The notes under the pieces: model-generated | Database searches by the model: none | What the model was told of the DNA's origin: nothing | Seen by the model: only the letters and a program-made list of their open reading frames with translations | Translations under genes and position numbers: made by a program | Shown here: one piece after another, positions 43,890-53,424 of the stretch | Layout: each line of letters begins with the position of its first letter | How positions within the stretch are numbered: the stretch's first letter is position 1 | Origin: Pyropia yezoensis | Lineage: Eukaryota; Rhodophyta; Bangiophyceae; Bangiales; Bangiaceae | DNA: 64,000 bases | Direction: 5' to 3' | Assembly (NCBI GenBank): GCA_009829735.1 | Contig: CM020618.1 | Coordinates: 43,476,878 to 43,540,877, forward strand

Positions 43890-44265
43890 ATCGACGAACC
43901 ACCCCCCCTCAGTTCGTCAATTTCGCATGGTTCGTCAATCGACGAACCGCCCCATATGGCCCGGAATCGCCACACCCCCCCCAGTTCGTCAATTTGGCCG
44001 GTTCGTCCTCTCAGATCCGGAATCGACGAACCGCCCGTGACGCCCCCCAGGCGCGCATTCGACGAACCCCCCCCAGTTCGTCGATTTGGCCGGTTCTTCC
44101 TTTCCGCCCCCACTGCCCCCCAGGCGCGCATTCGACGAACCCCCCCCAGTTCGCCAAAATCGCCGGTTCTTCCTTTTCGCCCCCACGCCCCCCCAGGCGC
44201 GCATTCGACGAACCCCCCTCAGTTCGTCAATTTCGCCGGTTCTTCCTTTTGCCACCCGTCGTGCC
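43890..44265. repeat. Left-end array of GACGAAC/GTTCGTC palindromes, copy 2
   Basis: Same design as in copy 1, with three tandem units of about 70-75 bp (44055-44265). The TCGACGAAC...GTTCGTCGA dyad is exact in some units and decayed in others (GTTCGCCAAAA near 44150). The final unit runs into CTTTTGCCACCC as in copy 1. Confidence 0.7.
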
Positions 44266-45145
44266 TGTCCCCCCGCCTCCATTTATGCCACACCGCTTGT
44301 ACCCCCGCCCCCACTTCTTCTCCCCTGCTCCTCCTGTCCGCGTCCCTACCTTGCCCGCTCACCCATGCCTTCCCCCATCCTCTGCGCGCTTCCCCCCTCC
44401 CCTCCCAGTACTTCCCCTCCTCCCTTCACCCCTCCTCTTCATCCTGTGCACCCCTACCCGCCTCCTCGCCAAACTTCAGTGCCCAACCCCCCCCCCTCCT
44501 CCCTGGCCCCCCCCCCCCTTCCCACCCTTCCCCAGCCCCCCTTCCCCCTCCCGCCCCACCCCCTCCTCCCCTCCCATGCACTAAGGTAGAAATTACAGCC
44601 CCCTTGTGGGCGCCTGTATCCACGCCCTTTTGCCTCCCCGATAGCCTGTCCTACTCGCCCCGCCCCCCCCCTCCTCCGTCCATCCTCATCCAGCGTATCC
44701 ACCTAGCCCTCAGCCTGTAACGACCGTGCCGCCCCACTGTCCCCTCCTCCAAAACTCCCTCACGGTCCTCTAGCCGTGGCCCTCCCCACTCGCACGCCCC
44801 CTCGCCCACAGACGCTTGCCACTTGACTCGCACGCCCCCCCGACCACGGGCGCTTGGCCATAACCCTCTTTCTCTCCGCTGCGCCCACCACCACCTGAGA
44901 GGTACCCAGTCACACGCCCCCCATTCCCAGGCGCACGTCTGATCCACCACAAAACGGTCGCCTCTTTGAACAACCCCCTCCATCTCTCCCGCCAATGCGC
45001 TCACGCGATAGCCGTCGTGGCATTCCCAGTAGCCGTTTTTCTTCCCTCCTAAAAAACTGCCGTCCTCTGCCCGTTTCGCCCACTCGGGGCGTAATGCCTG
45101 GGCCAACGCCTCTACCCCGCAACGCACCGGTCCCGCGTCCGCGGC

Positions 45146-45305
45146 ACAGTGGGCACACTGCCCCGCCCATAGCCTCTCTACCGACACAGTGGGCACACTG
45201 CCCCGCCCATAGCATCTATACCGGCACAGTGGGCACACTGTCCCGCCCATAGCTTCTACAGTGGCACAGTGGGCACGCTGCCCCGCCCACAGCCTCTATA
45301 ACAAC
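45146..45305. promoter_or_regulatory. Four 40-bp GC-box repeats before the helicase gene, copy 2
   Basis: ACAGTGGGCACACTG at 45146, 45186, 45226 and 45266 (one change in the last), with the same CTCTATAAC end as copy 1, about 200 bp before the ATG at 45505. Conservation of number and spacing between copies points to a working promoter or to recent duplication. Confidence 0.65.
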
Positions 45306-45504
45306 CGTTACCACTCCGTAGACTCTCTGTTGTCGGCTGGCTGGTGTGCGCCGTGTCCCTCTCTTCCCCCCACTCTGCCCATCCGCCCGCGTCCTCCTAT
45401 GCCAGCCGCCCTGCCCTGGTCCTCCCCCGGCACCCGTCCTCCCGCCCCGCCGTCCCTCTCCGCCGCCGCCTTTGCCTACCCGTCCCTTCCCCTCACCCGC
45501 TGCC

Positions 45505-48500
45505 ATGGCAGGCGAGGGCCCAGCCCAGCTCCCCCCATTCCCCCCCCTTCCCCTGACCGTTGTGCCCGCTCAGCGGGCAGCGACACAAGACGGCCCCGCC
45601 CCCCCTCTGGCCCCTGTGCCAGCGCCTGCGCCGGTTCCGACTGGGCTGGTTGCGTGGCAGCCCGCGGCGCTCGTCATCTGTATGCCGTGCAAGACGGCCA
45701 TCTATGACGGCACCAAGCTCAAGCACCACCTCGCCACCTCCCCCCACAAGGCTGCCGTGGCGCAAGCGCTGCAGGAGACCCCGCGGCCGGCTGCCATCTC
45801 GTCTGCCACCAGCTCTGTGAACGACTGCAAGGCGATGCTGGCCGCAGGCCCTCAGACGCCGGCGCAAAAGGCCCTCTCCGAGCGCTACCTCAACTCCCCT
45901 TGGCCTGCTTCCTCGGCCGTGCCGCATCTGGCTCCTCTGCCGGGCCTGCCAACGTATGATGGCTACGTATGCTACAACTGCAAGTCGGGCAACACGGACC
46001 TGCGGCAGCTGCAAAAGCAGCACACTGTCCACGGCGACGGCGCTCCACCCCTCGACGATGACCCGTTTGAGGAAAAGTGCGCCAAGGGCATCTACACCCT
46101 GGCCACCCTCCAGTCTCTGCAGCGTGGCAACAGGACCAGGCTCTACCCTGTGCAAGAGGTCTCCAACACCCCCCCCGCAGCGGCTGCCCCCGGCGCGCTG
46201 CCGACGGCGGCGACCATGCCCCTGGACGTTTTCCTGGGCGGCGGCCCCCCCCCTGTCGACACTGGCGGCGGCACGGGCGGCAGTGCCGCGGCAGCCGGCC
46301 CTTCCTATGTGCTTCCAACCTCTGAGGACGCGACCGACGTCTCGGCCGGAGGTCTCATGCAAATGTACCGTTTTGACGCGTCCCTGGCGGCCCTCCACTG
46401 GACGGCCGCGTCGACCATGGAGCACTTTGGGCTGTTTGCCGCCCTCAAGACGACGGCTCCCCCACCCGGCGCACCCGCAGACAGTTACGAGCCTCGTGGC
46501 TTGTTTTTCTTTGCCTCCCTCAAGGCGGCCGTCCTGGCGGTCTGCGACGGCGCCCTGTCCTTTGTCAGGGACCGGGGGCCCACTGTCGCGTCGCGGCTCC
46601 GCATCGGCAAGGCCACTGCCGACACGGTGAGCCATCGCCCGTTCAACGTCCGCATCACCCCGCCGACGGTGAGCAAGTACGCGCGCGACACGGCCGTCCT
46701 CCTCTACGTCTCCGTCGAGCTGGCCGCCCTGGGCGCCCGTACCGACACCGAGGTGCTGGAAGACGGCCGGCAGACCCCTGCCCTTTCCGCCGCTACCAGT
46801 GCGCTGGCTGCCAAGGTACGCCGTGCCTTTCGGGCAAAGGCACCTCGCGTCATCCAAGTCGTGCGTGACAAGCGGGCGGCGCAGCCAGACTATGCCGCTG
46901 GGCAGGACGACGCGTCCCTGGTGGGCCAGGCGGTCCTTGCCGACGCCGTCTCTGCCCTCTTGCGGGGCATCTTCCACGAGGTCTTTGACCCCCGACCGCT
47001 GGCCGTCGGCGGCAGTGGCAAAACGCAGTCGGATCTGGCCCTCCTCATGCCCTTTCTCTCCGTCTTGTACCCGTCGGCGACAGCGGCCGCGCTGACGACC
47101 GTCGGCGGGGACCCCACGGCAGATACGGCCGCCCTGCATGTGAGCTACATGGACGCGGGGAGCGCCCAGCACCTGGCGGGCGCCCTCATCTTTTCCACCC
47201 ACATTGCCAACACCCTTCACCTGATGAAGGAAAAGGTCGCCACCGCGACCGAGTCGTACGCGCAAATCGCCGACCTGTCCAACCCGACGGCCGACACGGC
47301 CGCTGCCTACATTGTGCAGCTCTATGCGCACGGCGAGAGCATTGGGCGGTCCGAGCACCTGGCGCCCGCCTTTCTCCCCTGCGAGGACCCCGAGCACCTT
47401 GTCGATGCCGTGCCGGGCGCCATTTGTGGCTCCCTCCTCACCCGCGGCGTCCACCTCAGCACGGTCACCCTGGGCGAGCGCGTCGTGGCCGCCCAGGCGC
47501 GCATGTATGACAAGGTACGGGAGCTCCTCTTTGGCTACGACCCCGAGCAGTCGTCCTTTTTCACCGACGCCCTGTCGTTGGTGGACGTGCCAACCCGCCA
47601 GGAGCCTGGCGTGTCCTTCCTCCAGCTCAAGGAGAACCGCGAGACGGTGCGGCGCCTCCAGTCTCACCTTCTCACGTCTGGCGCCCTCGACTCGGCCGCC
47701 TGCCCCGTACGTCCGGCGCACAAGCGTGCAAGCGGCCCGCGCCGCCCGGGGGAGCCCGCGCGTATGGAGCTCGACCTGTCGGCCCCGCCTGTAGCGGTCA
47801 AGGGCAAGGCCCGCGTGGACGCGTGGCTCAAGCAGGTGGAGCTGCTTCGCGCCGACCTATGGGCCATCATGCACGTTGTCGGGGGCGCTCCCGCCCGTCA
47901 GACCGAGAGCGCCGCCATCTCCATCTGTGCCTCGATCGCCCGCATCCGACGGTCGCTCTTTATCCACGATGGACAGGTCTACATTGTCCTGTTCTACCAC
48001 AAGGGCCAAGTGCAGGGCCAAGGGGTTGGGCGACCCATTGCCCGCTTTCTAGACGCCAAGACGTCGGCGCTCGTCCTCCTCATCCTCACCCTCCTAGACC
48101 CGCTAGAGGCCTACATTGCACGGGCCGTCGCCCCCACTGCGGGCGCTGGAGCAGCCCCTATGGACCGCAGCCTGCTTTTCCGCGACTCGCGCGGCGGGCA
48201 GCTGTCCGCGCGGCACCTGTCTACGGCCCTCGAGTCGAGACTCTTGGGCGGTGTCACGAGGCTCCCCATGGGCGTCCGCGTCTACCGCCAGGTCTCCGCC
48301 GCCATGGCCAAGGCCGTCACCAAGGCAGATCTGCTGGCCGTCGCCTACGGAACCCCCCAAGCGGAGGAGGCAGACAGGGGCTCGGTCATGGAGCTGCAGA
48401 GCGGTCACTCGAGCCGAACGGCGGCTGGCAGCTACGCCGGCGACCCGTCGCTGACGTTTGCCAGCCTCACCAACCTGGCATTTTTCAAGTTTCGTCAAGT

Positions 48501-51500
48501 GTCTTTGCTGTGGCACGCTTCCATGGGTCTGGCATCGACCCACGTGGGGGGCTCTCTACGCCGGCCCCTCGAGCCGGCACAGGTGGCCATCAATGCCATC
48601 AAGTCGGTCGGCCGCGGTGGTGATCGTCCCAGCGGCGGCGCGACGACCACCGCCGCAGGACCAGCAGCAGGAGCATCCGACGCTGGGGCGCCCCCCCCCC
48701 TGTCACTCCCGCTAGCCGTGCAGCTGGGGCGTCCGAGGCGCATCCCCACCGTCTCTGCCCTCAAGATGGTGGACGAGCTGGTTTCCAAGCGCTTTGGCAG
48801 CTACAAGTCTGCCGAGCAAGAGGCGGGCACCCACCACATCTTGCTGGCTCGTGACCCGCAGACCATTCTTCTCGTCCTTCCTACCGGGGGAGGCAAGTCT
48901 GCCTGCATCCTTCTCCCTGTCGCCTGTGAAGCAGAGTGTGCCCGCACGCTACTGCTGCCTGGCCCCGCCGTTACCTTTGTCCTCTCCCCCACCCGTGCCG
49001 TGTCGGCAACCATCAAGGAAGCCGCCAAAGCCCTTGGACTGGTCGTCGTCATGTGGCGGCGGGGCGGCTGTGCGTGCCCCGAGTCGGCGTCGCTCGTCAT
49101 TGTGGACATTAGTACGGCCGTCCAAGACATGGCGGACCTTCTCCTGTTTGTCAGCCATCTCGATGGCCAAGGTCGGCTCGCCCGCTTTGTCGTGGACGAG
49201 GCCCACCTGGTCAACCTTTGGTCGGCCTTTCGGTACCACCTCCTCCACCTCCGGACCCTGCTGGCTGATCTACCTTGCCCGCTGGTCCTGCTGACCGCCA
49301 CCGCCCCTGTCGCGTGGGTGCGGTCGCTGGTCAACTCGGTGACCCTCTCCCCGTCGCGGCCGCTGTCTGTCATCCGCCCCGCGTCGACGCGGCGCCCCAA
49401 CATCCAGTACCGGGTCGAGCCATGCCCCGAGCCCTACCAAGCCGCCCCCATCCCCGACGCCAACGCCCGCCTGCACGCTGCCATGGCCGCGCGTATCAAC
49501 GTCCAAGTTGCCGCCATTCGAAACCCGTCGGGCGACCGCCAAGGTCGCTCTGCCATTATTGGCTGCTTTTGCGAGACGGTCAAGGAGGTCACCGGCGTGG
49601 CAGACGCCCTCTGCGCCGCACTTGGCGCCAGCGACTCTGACGGCGCTGCCGACGACGTGGTCGTCCTCATGTTTCACTCGACCGGCAACTCTATTGCCTC
49701 TCGCCAAGGTGCACACAACAACAATGGCGTGAGCGGTGTGGGCACAACCTCAACGGGCGGTGAAGCTGCTGCAGCCGCCCCCGGGACCTCTGGTGCCCCT
49801 CCTGTCGGCAGCAGTGGCGACACACCCAACCCTGACTTTATCGTCCACCAGCTCTTTGGCCGGGGACAGCGCCTTGGCGGTCAAGGTGTTGGCGGTGTTG
49901 GTGGGGGGACCCCGTTGAGCTCGTCCTCTGGTCAGGTTTCCGCAGCCGCCCTCGTTGAAGAAGTCTCCCACCGGCCAGGCGTAGGCGTCACCGTTGTTGT
50001 CGGCTCGCCTGCCGTGTCGACGGGCACGGACTTTCCCCGCATGGTTTGGGCGCTCTTCTTGAGCTCTCGCAACCTCATGTCGTTTGCCCAAACGTCGGGC
50101 CGCCTGTGCCGCAACCCGACATTGGTCGGCACCGCCGTGGTGTGGGTCCCCGAGCACTACTCCCGTGTCCTGACCGACGTCGACCAGGCCGAGCGGATCC
50201 CGCAACTCGAAGCGCTTGGTGACTTTGTCAAGTGGGCTTGCCTTCCGCCCACTTGCTGTCGCCGCCTGGGTCTCGACACCGTGCTGGATGGCACCCATCC
50301 AGACGACTTTTTGTCGTGCGTTGCCGGCAACTTTGCCAAGTGCGACTATTGCTCCCCGACGGGAACGGCCAAGCGCGGTCGAGGGGGGCAGGGCAATGAC
50401 GGCGGCGGCGACGGAGGCGGTGGTAAGCGGCACCAAGCCAACAATGGGCAGCAGCCACCGCCGCAACTAGGCCCTCCTCCGAGCGAGGGCCCGTCTCCCG
50501 GCGGCGCTGGAGGCACCGGCAGCCGTGGCATTCGCCAATTTCTCAACTCGGCGCCCCGGCCTCTCGGACGCGCGCCACTTGCCGCGGCGGAGCCTGACGC
50601 TGAGGGGCCTCGTACACCGTCGAGACCAGCGACGTCGACCATGTCGGATGATGGAGCGGGCGAAGACGACGGCGACGTCCTCGAGTCTCTCGTCAACCTC
50701 TATCCAATGTCGTTTGTCACCCCCCCCCGCCAAGGTCGGCGGTCGGCAGCGGCAGACTCGGAGTTTGAGCAGGCTTTGCTCGACACACCCATTCCCGCTA
50801 GCAGGCAGCCGACCCGGGTGGATCATCCCGCAGGGTCGCCCGTCGGCGGGACCCGACTTCCGGTTGTGCAAGCGGCACTGGAGAGGGGGATGCGCGCCGC
50901 TGCTGCCGTGGTGCAAAGCGTCCATCAAGGTGGAGACACCCGACCCTGTGCATGGTGCCGCGCGTTATCCGTGTCGCAGTTTCCAGAGTCGCATGGCTAT
51001 GGCAGCTGCTTCCCCTCCTTTTGCATGCACTGTGTGCGGCCTTCCATCAAGCCGGGCAGCCTCAACGTCGACACCGTCCACGCGGTGTGCGTTAAGACCT
51101 ACGCAAACTGCAAGAAGGACCGGACCCCGTGGGATCGATCGGGTCTAGGCTCTCCATCCGCCAAGGGCACCATCTGTAGCGGCTGTCGCCTTTCTCGCAC
51201 CATTCGCCCCGATCAACATCTGAGTTTGGACTCTCATGCTCGAGACGGCTTTGGTGCGACCAAGTGCGCGTGGACGTTTTGTATCAAGGTCGTCCTCATC
51301 CAGGTGCACCTGGCGCGCTCCGAGATGTCAACGACGAACGACACATTTGCTGAGGCGCTCTTCAACGCGTGCAAGGTGGCCTACACGTTGGAGCCACAAG
51401 GCGCCGACCTGGCGACGGACACACCTTCTGTGGCAGAGCGTGTTATTCCAGCTCGTCTGGTCGATTGGGGCAGCGAGAGCAGCCCTCCGAGTGTCGACTT

Positions 51501-51591
51501 GGTGGCTTCTTGGTTGACGGACGGGGGGACCTTGCCCAACATTGTTTTGTTTGCGCCTGTGCTCGCGCGTGCGTTTGGTTTGACGTTTTGA
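45505..51591 (+). CDS. OrsD-like zinc finger / tyrosine-recombinase-like / RecQ-like helicase fusion (2028 aa)
   Basis: Single-exon giant protein. I start at gccATGgca (45505), the same context as in copy 1; an in-frame ATG at 45346 only adds Pro-rich leader. Residues 59-81 form a C2H2-like finger (Cys59, Cys62, His75, His81) and 156-176 a second (Cys156, Cys159, His173/176), in the style of the OrsD/DUF3505 domain. Residues ~919-980 carry a tyrosine-recombinase-like box: RLPMGVRVYRQVS, then LQSGHSSRTAAGSY with His968 and Tyr977 at the usual 9-residue spacing. A superfamily-2 helicase follows: LPTGGGKS (Lys1131), VVDEAH (1230-1234), LLTATAP (~1262) and QTSGRLCR (~1529-1536). The C-terminal third is Gly/Pro linker and a Cys-rich domain (CAWC at 1815, CMHC, CSGC) ending WLTDGGTLPNIVLFAPVLAR. 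OrsD-RecQ proteins are known from fungi, often subtelomeric. Domain calls are by motif. Confidence 0.8.
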   Translation: MAGEGPAQLPPFPPLPLTVVPAQRAATQDGPAPPLAPVPAPAPVPTGLVAWQPAALVICMPCKTAIYDGTKLKHHLATSPHKAAVAQALQETPRPAAISSATSSVNDCKAMLAAGPQTPAQKALSERYLNSPWPASSAVPHLAPLPGLPTYDGYVCYNCKSGNTDLRQLQKQHTVHGDGAPPLDDDPFEEKCAKGIYTLATLQSLQRGNRTRLYPVQEVSNTPPAAAAPGALPTAATMPLDVFLGGGPPPVDTGGGTGGSAAAAGPSYVLPTSEDATDVSAGGLMQMYRFDASLAALHWTAASTMEHFGLFAALKTTAPPPGAPADSYEPRGLFFFASLKAAVLAVCDGALSFVRDRGPTVASRLRIGKATADTVSHRPFNVRITPPTVSKYARDTAVLLYVSVELAALGARTDTEVLEDGRQTPALSAATSALAAKVRRAFRAKAPRVIQVVRDKRAAQPDYAAGQDDASLVGQAVLADAVSALLRGIFHEVFDPRPLAVGGSGKTQSDLALLMPFLSVLYPSATAAALTTVGGDPTADTAALHVSYMDAGSAQHLAGALIFSTHIANTLHLMKEKVATATESYAQIADLSNPTADTAAAYIVQLYAHGESIGRSEHLAPAFLPCEDPEHLVDAVPGAICGSLLTRGVHLSTVTLGERVVAAQARMYDKVRELLFGYDPEQSSFFTDALSLVDVPTRQEPGVSFLQLKENRETVRRLQSHLLTSGALDSAACPVRPAHKRASGPRRPGEPARMELDLSAPPVAVKGKARVDAWLKQVELLRADLWAIMHVVGGAPARQTESAAISICASIARIRRSLFIHDGQVYIVLFYHKGQVQGQGVGRPIARFLDAKTSALVLLILTLLDPLEAYIARAVAPTAGAGAAPMDRSLLFRDSRGGQLSARHLSTALESRLLGGVTRLPMGVRVYRQVSAAMAKAVTKADLLAVAYGTPQAEEADRGSVMELQSGHSSRTAAGSYAGDPSLTFASLTNLAFFKFRQVSLLWHASMGLASTHVGGSLRRPLEPAQVAINAIKSVGRGGDRPSGGATTTAAGPAAGASDAGAPPPLSLPLAVQLGRPRRIPTVSALKMVDELVSKRFGSYKSAEQEAGTHHILLARDPQTILLVLPTGGGKSACILLPVACEAECARTLLLPGPAVTFVLSPTRAVSATIKEAAKALGLVVVMWRRGGCACPESASLVIVDISTAVQDMADLLLFVSHLDGQGRLARFVVDEAHLVNLWSAFRYHLLHLRTLLADLPCPLVLLTATAPVAWVRSLVNSVTLSPSRPLSVIRPASTRRPNIQYRVEPCPEPYQAAPIPDANARLHAAMAARINVQVAAIRNPSGDRQGRSAIIGCFCETVKEVTGVADALCAALGASDSDGAADDVVVLMFHSTGNSIASRQGAHNNNGVSGVGTTSTGGEAAAAAPGTSGAPPVGSSGDTPNPDFIVHQLFGRGQRLGGQGVGGVGGGTPLSSSSGQVSAAALVEEVSHRPGVGVTVVVGSPAVSTGTDFPRMVWALFLSSRNLMSFAQTSGRLCRNPTLVGTAVVWVPEHYSRVLTDVDQAERIPQLEALGDFVKWACLPPTCCRRLGLDTVLDGTHPDDFLSCVAGNFAKCDYCSPTGTAKRGRGGQGNDGGGDGGGGKRHQANNGQQPPPQLGPPPSEGPSPGGAGGTGSRGIRQFLNSAPRPLGRAPLAAAEPDAEGPRTPSRPATSTMSDDGAGEDDGDVLESLVNLYPMSFVTPPRQGRRSAAADSEFEQALLDTPIPASRQPTRVDHPAGSPVGGTRLPVVQAALERGMRAAAAVVQSVHQGGDTRPCAWCRALSVSQFPESHGYGSCFPSFCMHCVRPSIKPGSLNVDTVHAVCVKTYANCKKDRTPWDRSGLGSPSAKGTICSGCRLSRTIRPDQHLSLDSHARDGFGATKCAWTFCIKVVLIQVHLARSEMSTTNDTFAEALFNACKVAYTLEPQGADLATDTPSVAERVIPARLVDWGSESSPPSVDLVASWLTDGGTLPNIVLFAPVLARAFGLTF

Positions 51592-51714
51592 TAAAGAGAT
51601 GCTGTCATTGCTGTGGAACAGGCATGCTGAGCGACGAAGCCGGTGTTGAGGTCTCACCTGTCCCACAGGTGCACATGTCATGCAGCACAAAACGGAGCAA
51701 GGGGGGCAAACCTC

Positions 51715-52118
51715 GTTTTAAAGCAGTACAAAACTCGCCCGACTCGACCCCCCGTGGATGCATTTCAAAGCAGTACAAAACTCGTCCTGCTCGACGCGCC
51801 ATGTATACGTATCAAAGCAGCACCATACTCGTCCGACCCGTCCCACCGTGGACTCGTTTCAAAGCAGTACAAAACTTTTCCCACTTGACGCGCCATGCAC
51901 ACGTTTCAAAGCAGTACAAAACTCGTCCTGCTCGACACTCCATGCATACGTTTCAAAGTAGTACAAAACTCATTCCGCTCCAACACGCGCGCAAACGTTT
52001 CAAAGCAGTACAAAACTCGTTGGACCTGTTCCACCGTGGACTTGTTTCAAAGCAGTACAAAACTCGTCCAGACCCTCCCGCCCTCGTGTCGATGGGTTTC
52101 GAAGTAGTATGAAGCAAG
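51715..52118. repeat. 47-bp-period iteron-like array with a 20-bp core
   Basis: The core TTTCAAAGCAGTACAAAACT, or a close variant, begins one base after 51715, 51762, 51809, 51856, 51903, 51950 and 51997 and 52044: seven successive steps of exactly 47 bp. A decayed ninth copy sits at 52096. The 27 bp between cores vary much more and fall into two loose types, one with CCGTGGA and one with GCGCCATG. A constant core with drifting but fixed-length spacers implies selection on spacing and core, as in iterons or centromere-like binding arrays. It lies between the helicase stop and a ParB-like gene. Confidence 0.82.
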
Positions 52119-52467
52119 ACAGGCTGTCCCAATTTCAATTACGCAGATCAATTCCTATCGTTCATTAAGTATTGTACTTACAGTGCAAGAACTCCATATT
52201 AGATGAACTTGATCCAATCGACACCGTTTCGGATCAAGTCTCTGCCTGGCACTGAACGCTTGCCCTGTGGCCATGTCTTTCAGAGTCCAGGTTCGACGGG
52301 CTGTCATGATTTTATATCCGCCCTCAGTCGACCACGCCGCGCCTCGGCCGCCCATTCTTTTTGCAGACCATGTTGCGGTGTTCTCCAACGTCCTCCAGTC
52401 CACTCACTCCCCCTCTCCCAAGTACTCGTCCTCTTCTTACGCCCTCCGTTTCCCTCTGTGCCATATC

Positions 52468-53424
52468 ATGGCAGGTGGCGCATCTGGCAAGGCATCTCCT
52501 GACGCGGGCATCACTTCTGTTGTGGACCGTAGTGGCCCATCTGCGGCTGGGGGCGGGTCACCTGCTCAGGCGACCACGATGTCGGACGCTGAGATGGGTG
52601 TCGAGGCAGGGATTGGTGCGGTCGACGCTGAGGCAGATATTGGCATTGCAGCTGTGGCGTCGGCCAATTCTGATGATGTTGCAGGCGACAGCGCTGAAGA
52701 GGGCTATCCTTTGCCCAGCTTCCAGCACCCGCATCCGACTTCTCCGTCAGGGTTTCCCAAGTTTGTATGGCATGACTATGCCGCGGACTATGGCGAGGGT
52801 GTGCTACGCCATGTCCCAGTCTGTGAGATCCGCAAGGCGGAGCACATCCGCGCCATTAGCGATGGTCACGTGGCCCGTTACGCATCCTCATTTCGAGTGC
52901 GCGGCTACAACACCCTTTTGGGCATTGTGACGGTGTGCCTTGACCCGACGGGCGCCCGCAAGTGGCTTATTGTGGATGGGGGCCATCGTCTGGCTGCCAT
53001 GAAGGTGCTGCTCGAGGAAGACCATCCGCGTGCGCAGTCGGAAGTTATTGCTCGAGTGATCCAACGCTCGGACGCGACTCCCATGTCAGAGCTGGACGCT
53101 GTCAAGGTGAGCTGGTTCATCAATTGTTCGCCCCCCCCCTCTGCTCCCATTCATCATGCGGACTACGATCGCTTGGCACGTCGTCTCATATCGGCGGCTC
53201 CGCGGTGCGGCGCTCATCTAGACCTTTCGAGCATTATTAGCGAGCTACGATCCAAGGGCTACCCTGAGGACGGCGGGATTGGATGCTCCGGGCCAGCCTC
53301 TATTGTCCAGCCTCTTTCCTGGCCTCTTCATTGGATGCCACCTAAGGAACGGTCGGGTGACCTCGCTCTGTTTCAGAAAACTCCTCCTCCGTCGGCCAGT
53401 AGTGCGGAAAATCGTACCGATTGA
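52468..53424 (+). CDS. ParB/Srx-fold protein 1 (318 aa)
   Basis: Start at ATGgcaggt (52468); the frame is open from 52267 but upstream residues look like leader. The N-terminal ~80 residues are acidic and low complexity. A ParB-like core then runs from ~105: VCEIRKAEHIRA, FRVRGYNTLLGIVTVC, then WLIVDGGHRLAAMKVL with Asp170, His173 and Arg174. This matches the ParB/Srx superfamily box (G-x-H-R-x-x-A). Sulfiredoxins have Cys before the His; here it is Gly, so this is not a sulfiredoxin. ParB-type proteins bind DNA sites and often hydrolyse CTP or act as nucleases; which applies here is unknown. The C terminus starts a second, related half-domain (LSSIISELRSKGY) that is not completed. It sits just right of the 47-bp array, same strand as the helicase. 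Confidence 0.7.
   Translation: MAGGASGKASPDAGITSVVDRSGPSAAGGGSPAQATTMSDAEMGVEAGIGAVDAEADIGIAAVASANSDDVAGDSAEEGYPLPSFQHPHPTSPSGFPKFVWHDYAADYGEGVLRHVPVCEIRKAEHIRAISDGHVARYASSFRVRGYNTLLGIVTVCLDPTGARKWLIVDGGHRLAAMKVLLEEDHPRAQSEVIARVIQRSDATPMSELDAVKVSWFINCSPPPSAPIHHADYDRLARRLISAAPRCGAHLDLSSIISELRSKGYPEDGGIGCSGPASIVQPLSWPLHWMPPKERSGDLALFQKTPPPSASSAENRTD

Larger units (their letters stand above)
43870..51594 (+). mobile_element. Helicase element, copy 2, intact helicase unit
   Basis: Same left end as copy 1 and nearly identical through the shared 4 kb. The left array holds one more ~75-bp unit, which accounts for the shift between copies (4020 bp at the left end, 4095 bp in the gene). The right limit cannot be fixed: the gene ends at 51591, but repeat arrays and ParB-like genes follow directly and may belong to the same element. 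The end coordinate given is only the end of the helicase gene. Confidence 0.65.

Noticed and set aside
45493-47721. 742-aa minus-strand open frame opposite the helicase (and its twin at 41704-43572)
   Set aside because: It mirrors the helicase reading frame in GC-rich codons. The sense strand carries motifs and conserved substitutions between copies; the antisense has none.
51715-52118. CRISPR array
   Set aside because: Repeats are regularly spaced, but spacers are themselves related in two types, the host DNA is eukaryotic, there are no cas genes, and the unit behaves as a 47-bp satellite.
52468-53424. Sulfiredoxin
   Set aside because: The fold motif is similar, but the catalytic Cys before His-Arg is replaced by Gly, and the protein lies in an element-like context.
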